A stretch of DNA of 9,815 nucleotides from contig PLNZ01000254.1 of NCBI GenBank assembly GCA_003142915.1, positions 7,733-17,547 on the forward strand. Reading direction: 5' to 3'. Below, in pieces: positions 6,731 through 9,815 of the stretch. The first letter of the stretch is position 1. The number at the start of each line of letters is the position of its first letter. The notes under the pieces were generated by a model. The model had not been told where the DNA came from. It was given only the letters and a program-made list of their open reading frames with translations, and did not search any database. Source of the DNA: Ignavibacteriales bacterium. Its GTDB lineage: Bacteria > Bacteroidota > Ignavibacteria > Ignavibacteriales > Ignavibacteriaceae. Made by a program: the position numbers and the translations under genes.

Positions 6731-6760
6731 AAAGCCTTATAAATTAATTCATAAGGCTTT
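6731..6760 (-). terminator. Hairpin, likely terminator of the RRM gene
   Basis: AAAGCCTTAT (6731-6740) and ATAAGGCTTT (6751-6760) form a perfect 10-bp stem with a 10-nt AT-rich loop. Read on the minus strand the stem is followed by CTCTT, moderately U-rich. It lies 131 nt beyond the stop of the RRM gene and before the next minus-strand gene, which fits a terminator or a 3'-end stabilising hairpin. Confidence 0.5.
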
Positions 6761-6891
6761 TATAATTTACTTTTGCGAATAGAAATCCTTCTTTGCTAAT
6801 TAAAAAGCAAAATCAGACCGGATTTTTTAGATGGAGAAATTTTCAAAACTTTACCCGTGTAATTCAAACGGGAATTTATCCAAAAATTATG

Positions 6892-7236
6892 TTACCAGCT
6901 TTTCCTTCTACCACCGCCGCCGCTGCTGCTGCCGCCTCTTCCGCCGCCGCTGCCGCCACGATTACCGCCGCCGCTGCCGCCTCTTCTGGTGTCGGTTTTG
7001 GGCCTTGCTTCGTTAACAACGATTTTTTTTCCTTTAAGCTCTTTTGCGTTTAATTCGTTTATAGCTTTCTGCGCTTCGCTTACTCCTGGCATTTCGACAA
7101 AGCCAAATCCTTTAGATGTACCGGAAAATATGTCTTTTATTACTTTCACATTAGTAATATGTCCATACTCCGAAAATAAATTTCTCAGGTCTTCTTCAGC
7201 AACGTCTGAAGCTAAGTTCCCAACATAGATGTTCAT
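6892..7236 (-). CDS. RRM RNA-binding protein with glycine-rich (RGG-like) tail
   Basis: A 114-residue protein from ATG 7236, with AAGGAA 7 nt upstream. Residues 1-80 form one RNA recognition motif: RNP2 is IYVGNL (3-8) and RNP1 is KGFGFVEM (42-49), whose aromatic residues stack on RNA bases; EDLRNLFSEYG and EAQKAINELN are the two helices. Residues 84-114 are a Gly/Arg/Ser tail with RGG and GGR repeats, probably disordered. This is the compact one-RRM, glycine-rich type found in cyanobacteria and many other bacteria, often cold-induced and proposed to act as an RNA chaperone; no regulation is demonstrable here. The tail is coded by GCC/GCT-type repeats on the plus strand (about 6905-6985), locally far more GC-rich than the surroundings. 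It sits downstream of tRNA-Asp but is separated from it by a terminator. Confidence 0.93.
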   Translation of the reverse strand: MNIYVGNLASDVAEEDLRNLFSEYGHITNVKVIKDIFSGTSKGFGFVEMPGVSEAQKAINELNAKELKGKKIVVNEARPKTDTRRGGSGGGNRGGSGGGRGGSSSGGGGRRKSW

Positions 7237-7331
7237 TATATAGTTCCTTTTTGTTATTTGATTGTAATAGTACTTAATTATAAAGGATTTAGAAGAAATG
7301 CAATATTCAGGCTTCTAATCAAATTGAATGT

Positions 7332-7363
7332 AAAAAATAAAAGTACCACCGGGGAAGACGGCG
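7332..7363 (-). terminator. Intrinsic terminator downstream of tRNA-Asp
   Basis: On the minus strand, 6 nt past the tRNA, CGCCG (7363-7359) can pair with CGGTG (7351-7347; one G-U pair) around a TCTTCCC loop, followed after GTAC by TTTTATTTTTT (7342-7332). The position directly behind the tRNA and the long T-run support a Rho-independent terminator. Confidence 0.6.
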
Positions 7364-7369
7364 TAATTG

Positions 7370-7443
7370 CGGGGCCGACGAGACTCGAACTCGCGACCTC
7401 CTGCGTGACAGGCAGGCGTTCTAACCAACTGAACTACAGCCCC
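7370..7443 (-). tRNA. tRNA-Asp (anticodon GUC)
   Basis: The minus strand folds as a complete 74-nt cloverleaf. The acceptor stem is GGGGCTG / CGGCCCC with one G-U pair and discriminator G. The D arm is GTTC-AGTTGGTTA-GAAC. The anticodon arm is CCTGC-CTGTCAC-GCAGG with GTC at the anticodon positions. The variable loop is AGGTC and the T arm is GCGAG-TTCGAGT-CTCGT. G73 is the expected discriminator for tRNA-Asp. The genome does not encode CCA here (CAA follows), so the end is added by CCA-transferase. It lies 133 bp downstream of pfkA and probably has its own promoter in that gap. Confidence 0.97.
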
Positions 7444-7576
7444 AATGGTAAAAAAGTTTACAATGAACAATTTATAATCTTTTATAAGAAGTTACAAAAT
7501 GATTGGTAAATATATAGTTAACCACTCCCAAAATCAACTTTACTTAAACAAAAGATTAAGAAAAATGAAGAAAATT

Positions 7577-8677
7577 CTATTCGCCAAATGATATACCGAC
7601 ACCTTTTGCCGCAATCACATTCTGATTATCTAATTTAACCAATTTTTGATGCGAAATCGCATCTTCAATTAAAACATTTTTTATCTCATTACCTTTAAGT
7701 GCGACCATTCTTCCGAATTTTTTACGCGCAGCTAAATCGATAGCGAAATAGCCAAACTTAGTTGAAAGTATTCTATCAAATGGAGTAGGACTTCCGCCAC
7801 GCTGAACGTGTCCTAATACGGTAACCCTTGTTTCCCGTTGGGTATTCTCTTCTATTCTTCGGGCAACAACTTCCCCGATACCGCCTAATTGGGTTGGATC
7901 ATGCCTTTTAATATCGCTTCCTTTCACAATCATTTGTCCATCAATAGATCTTGCACCTTCGGAAACACAAACTAGGCTGAACTTCTTTCCCATCAACTCA
8001 CGTTTAAGAATCTTTTCATAAACCTTCTCCCATGAAAACGGTATTTCAGGAATAAGGATAATATCGGCGCCACCTGCCAGACCTCCATTTAAAGCAATCC
8101 AGCCTGCATATCTTCCCATAACTTCAACAACAATTACGCGGTGATGAGAAGATGCTGTAGTGTGAAGTCTATCAAGAGCTTCGGCAACAACATACACTGC
8201 GGAATCGTGTCCGAATGTAAGATCGGTAGCTTCGAGATCATTATCAATAGTTTTAGGCACACCAACCATATTCATTCCCATTTCGCCAAGCTTCTTGCAT
8301 ATATGCATTGTACCATCGCCGCCGATAGCAATAAGAGCATCAAGATTCCATGCCAGGTAATTTTTTAACGCTGAATTGGATCTATCGACAATTTCTATAG
8401 TATTGTCATCTTTTAATTCAGGCCAATGAAACGGGTCGCCTTTATTTGAAGAGCCCAAAATAGTACCGCCGCGTGCTAATATTCCCGAAACATCAGCATT
8501 AGCCAATTCCTTTGCCCTTCCTTCAACCAGCCCTTCAAATCCATCGAGAATACCTAAGACAGACATTCCAAAATCCTGAGCAGGTTTTGTAACACCGCGA
8601 ATTACTGCATTTAAACCGGGGCAATCTCCGCCACCCGTTAATATTCCTATCCTTTTTATTTTTGAAGTTTTAGCCAT
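7577..8677 (-). CDS. pfkA: 6-phosphofructokinase (PfkA superfamily, G104/K124 type)
   Basis: A 366-residue cytoplasmic kinase of glycolysis that phosphorylates fructose 6-phosphate to the 1,6-bisphosphate. Motifs in order: nucleotide loop GILTGGGDCPGLNAVIRG (11-28), IGGDGT (118-123), the catalytic loop PKTIDNDL (141-148) with base Asp145, EVMGRYAGW (185-193), IPEIPF (209-214) and the sugar-phosphate motif GHVQRGGSPTPFDR (289-302). Phosphoryl-donor choice depends on two positions (E. coli 104 and 124). Here they are Gly122 and Lys142; Gly at the first favours ATP, whereas Lys at the second is typical of PPi enzymes and of group III PFKs. ATP is the better guess, not certain. Slightly longer than E. 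coli PfkA (320). ATG 8677 is preceded by AAGGAA at about 12 nt. It is 25 bp downstream of the RNase HIII gene and probably in one transcript with it. Confidence 0.95.
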   Translation of the reverse strand: MAKTSKIKRIGILTGGGDCPGLNAVIRGVTKPAQDFGMSVLGILDGFEGLVEGRAKELANADVSGILARGGTILGSSNKGDPFHWPELKDDNTIEIVDRSNSALKNYLAWNLDALIAIGGDGTMHICKKLGEMGMNMVGVPKTIDNDLEATDLTFGHDSAVYVVAEALDRLHTTASSHHRVIVVEVMGRYAGWIALNGGLAGGADIILIPEIPFSWEKVYEKILKRELMGKKFSLVCVSEGARSIDGQMIVKGSDIKRHDPTQLGGIGEVVARRIEENTQRETRVTVLGHVQRGGSPTPFDRILSTKFGYFAIDLAARKKFGRMVALKGNEIKNVLIEDAISHQKLVKLDNQNVIAAKGVGISFGE

Positions 8678-8702
8678 CGTTTTTCTTTTTCCTTATTTTA
8701 TC

Positions 8703-9605
8703 TTAAATAATTTTCAGGGTAGTTCTAAAATGTAATTTTACTAATTCATTTAATTTATCAAAGCCGTACATATCTTTTATTTTCAAAGCGGTTTCTTCAA
8801 CAATTGAAGAGGCTCCCTTTGGAAGTTCAATGCCAAGATCTCTTTTTTGAATCTCAAACCATTCGCAAAATAAATTGCGGGCTAAAATTGAAGCTGCGGC
8901 TACTGCAGTATACCTTTCAGCTTTCGTCAACTGGTGAAGTTCTATATTCTTCCATTGATCAGGTAAAGAATTGACTATATATTTTTCGTTTCCAAATTTA
9001 TCGCTTATAGCTTCTTTAACTTCACACTTTTCAAGCAGATTATTAAGAACTTTTGCATGTCCCCAGCCAAGAATTCTATTCACATTTTTCATTTTTTCAT
9101 GCAGAATATTATACTTACCGGGAGTTATGATAATTATGTTATAACTATTACCAATTATTTTTTTAATTCTTAAAGTGATATCTCTAATTGCATTATCGGA
9201 TAATTCTTTACTATCTCTAACTCCGATTTTCTTTAACTTGGAAGAAGTATCTTTATTTACGTATACGCCGCAAATTACTAACGGTCCAAAATAATCACCC
9301 TTACCTGATTCATCTGTTCCTATATACTTCTCCGGCTCGTCCGTTAAAGGCTTATCTATCTTAAATAAAGTTTCTCCGAATACTATTTTGTTAATTTCGG
9401 AATATACACCAGAATTAATATTTCCTTGAAGAATCGTCTTAATCCCCTTTTTACCAAAATATACAAGCAGCTTTATACTATCTGATTTGTCTTTAACAAT
9501 TATTTCATAATGATATTGCTTCTTTTCGGGAGCAGATACATTATATCCTTTTTCCCCGATAGTTTTAATATAAGAAATAATTATATTTTTAGCATCTTGT
9601 TCTAT
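8703..9605 (-). CDS. rnhC: Ribonuclease HIII, full-length frame with non-canonical ATA start
   Basis: RNase HIII cleaves the RNA strand of RNA-DNA hybrids in the cytoplasm. The open frame follows TGA 9608-9606 and runs to TAA-like end at 8703. Starting at ATA 9605 it gives 300 residues, the normal family length. Residues ~1-85 are the TBP-like substrate-binding domain typical of RNase HIII (KLLVYFGKKGIKTILQGN, 45-62). The catalytic domain starts at YIGTDESGKGDYFGPLV (94-110) with metal ligands Asp98 and Glu99, then VRDSKEL (129-135), Asp202 in ISDKF, and ERYTAVAAASILAR. No ATG, GTG or TTG occurs in frame before ATG 9092 (residue 172); starting there would give 129 residues without Asp98/Glu99 and cannot be an active enzyme. 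AAGGGA lies 5 nt before the ATA codon, in normal ribosome-site position. Either ATA is used, or an ATG was changed to ATA by mutation or sequencing error. First gene of an apparent operon with pfkA. Confidence 0.85.
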   Translation of the reverse strand: MEQDAKNIIISYIKTIGEKGYNVSAPEKKQYHYEIIVKDKSDSIKLLVYFGKKGIKTILQGNINSGVYSEINKIVFGETLFKIDKPLTDEPEKYIGTDESGKGDYFGPLVICGVYVNKDTSSKLKKIGVRDSKELSDNAIRDITLRIKKIIGNSYNIIIITPGKYNILHEKMKNVNRILGWGHAKVLNNLLEKCEVKEAISDKFGNEKYIVNSLPDQWKNIELHQLTKAERYTAVAAASILARNLFCEWFEIQKRDLGIELPKGASSIVEETALKIKDMYGFDKLNELVKLHFRTTLKII

Positions 9606-9608
9606 TCA

Positions 9609-9815
9609 ATTCCCTTATAATTAATTTTATATGAAGTAAAAATACTTAAAAAGTAAGTAATTATAAAATTCAATAGATTTCACATTAAAATTTTATTAAA
9701 GACCCTTCAAATTCTCATAATTCAAGAGCGTAGTGAAAAAAATTTCATTGACATTCCTCTTTATGCACGTTAGTTTTAGCAAAGTGATTTTTCTATGCTG
9801 GAAAGGTATAATTTA
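9609..9815. other. Intergenic region upstream of rnhC
   Basis: No protein-like frame was found. On the minus strand, ATATAAAAT (about 9624-9632) followed by AAGGGA is where the rnhC promoter and leader would be. On the plus strand TTGACA (9748-9753) with a weak TAGTTT 17 bp later, and a TATAAT at 9807-9812, could serve a gene beyond the right edge; neither pair is convincing. Confidence 0.4.

Larger units (their letters stand above)
6604..6891. other. Spacer with structured 3' region of the RNA-binding protein gene
   Basis: No gene is evident. The spacer holds three stem-loops downstream of the RRM gene (about 6854-6872, 6810-6826 and 6731-6760) and, nearer the zinc-ribbon gene, an AT-rich stretch that probably carries that gene's promoter. 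AAATCA-ACCGGAT (6692-6704) and AAATCAGACCGGAT (6810-6823) are near-identical copies of one short motif. Confidence 0.5.

Noticed and set aside
6905..6985. CRISPR or tandem repeat array
   Set aside because: The repetition is triplet-scale coding repeat for Gly/Arg/Ser, without spacer-repeat structure.
6793..7053. Alanine-rich plus-strand frame (and an Arg/Cys-rich one at 6831-7016)
   Set aside because: Both are antisense readings of the glycine-rich tail of the RRM gene; the low-complexity runs come from its triplet repeats.
7258..7509. 83-codon plus-strand frame containing GPTRLELATSCVTG
   Set aside because: This is the well-known spurious translation across the opposite strand of a tRNA (here tRNA-Asp).
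8703..9092. A 129-residue RNase HIII gene starting at ATG 9092
   Set aside because: It would lack the catalytic Asp/Glu pair and the N-terminal domain, while the same frame continues upstream with both for 171 further codons.
9748..9776. Sigma-70 promoter on the plus strand (TTGACA, 17 bp, TAGTTT)
   Set aside because: The -35 is perfect, but the -10 matches only weakly, and no gene it could drive is inside the window.

Overview
The window is AT-rich chromosomal DNA (roughly a third G+C by eye) from a bacterium that most resembles the FCB group, probably an Ignavibacteria/Chlorobi-type lineage. This is an inference. It rests on secreted enzymes whose signal peptides end in ...AQ, a PG0541-type PII-like protein, a GH27 enzyme with an NPCBM domain, an RNase HIII with the GTDESGKGDYFGPL signature, a single-RRM glycine-rich RNA-binding protein, and weak Shine-Dalgarno sites. 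I see no insertion sequence, phage gene, CRISPR array or rRNA.

Left part (1-2369) is gene-poor and looks eroded. It holds the N-terminal 96 codons of a STAS-domain protein running off the left edge (minus strand) and the C-terminal half of a dead SAM-dependent methyltransferase with an in-frame TGA (564-890, plus). A PG0541-type PII-like protein (minus) follows, with no transporter beside it but with a short open frame overlapping its start. Next is an unrecognised 193-residue protein with a C-terminal membrane anchor (minus). A 456-bp spacer contains what reads as the first ~16 codons of a cupin gene.

Middle (2370-6168) is a plus-strand pair of exported enzymes: an NPCBM-Ig-like-GH27 alpha-galactosidase candidate, then an M1-family zinc aminopeptidase. 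A 21-bp-phased direct repeat (ATCCGAT twice) lies just upstream of the pair. Together they suggest scavenging of galactosides and peptides outside the cytoplasm.

Right part (6262-9605) is all minus strand and mostly housekeeping: a zinc-ribbon/DUF2007 protein, an RRM-RGG RNA-binding protein with a hairpin-rich 3' region, tRNA-Asp(GUC) with its own terminator, phosphofructokinase and RNase HIII. The last two are 25 bp apart and look like an operon (rnhC then pfkA).

The most noteworthy points are a full-length RNase HIII frame with no ATG/GTG/TTG start (best start ATA at 9605), several gene relics in the left part, and a phosphofructokinase combining the ATP-type glycine with the lysine typical of PPi enzymes. 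I do not see a convincing new multi-gene defence or mobile system; the unknown tail-anchored protein is the least explained gene.
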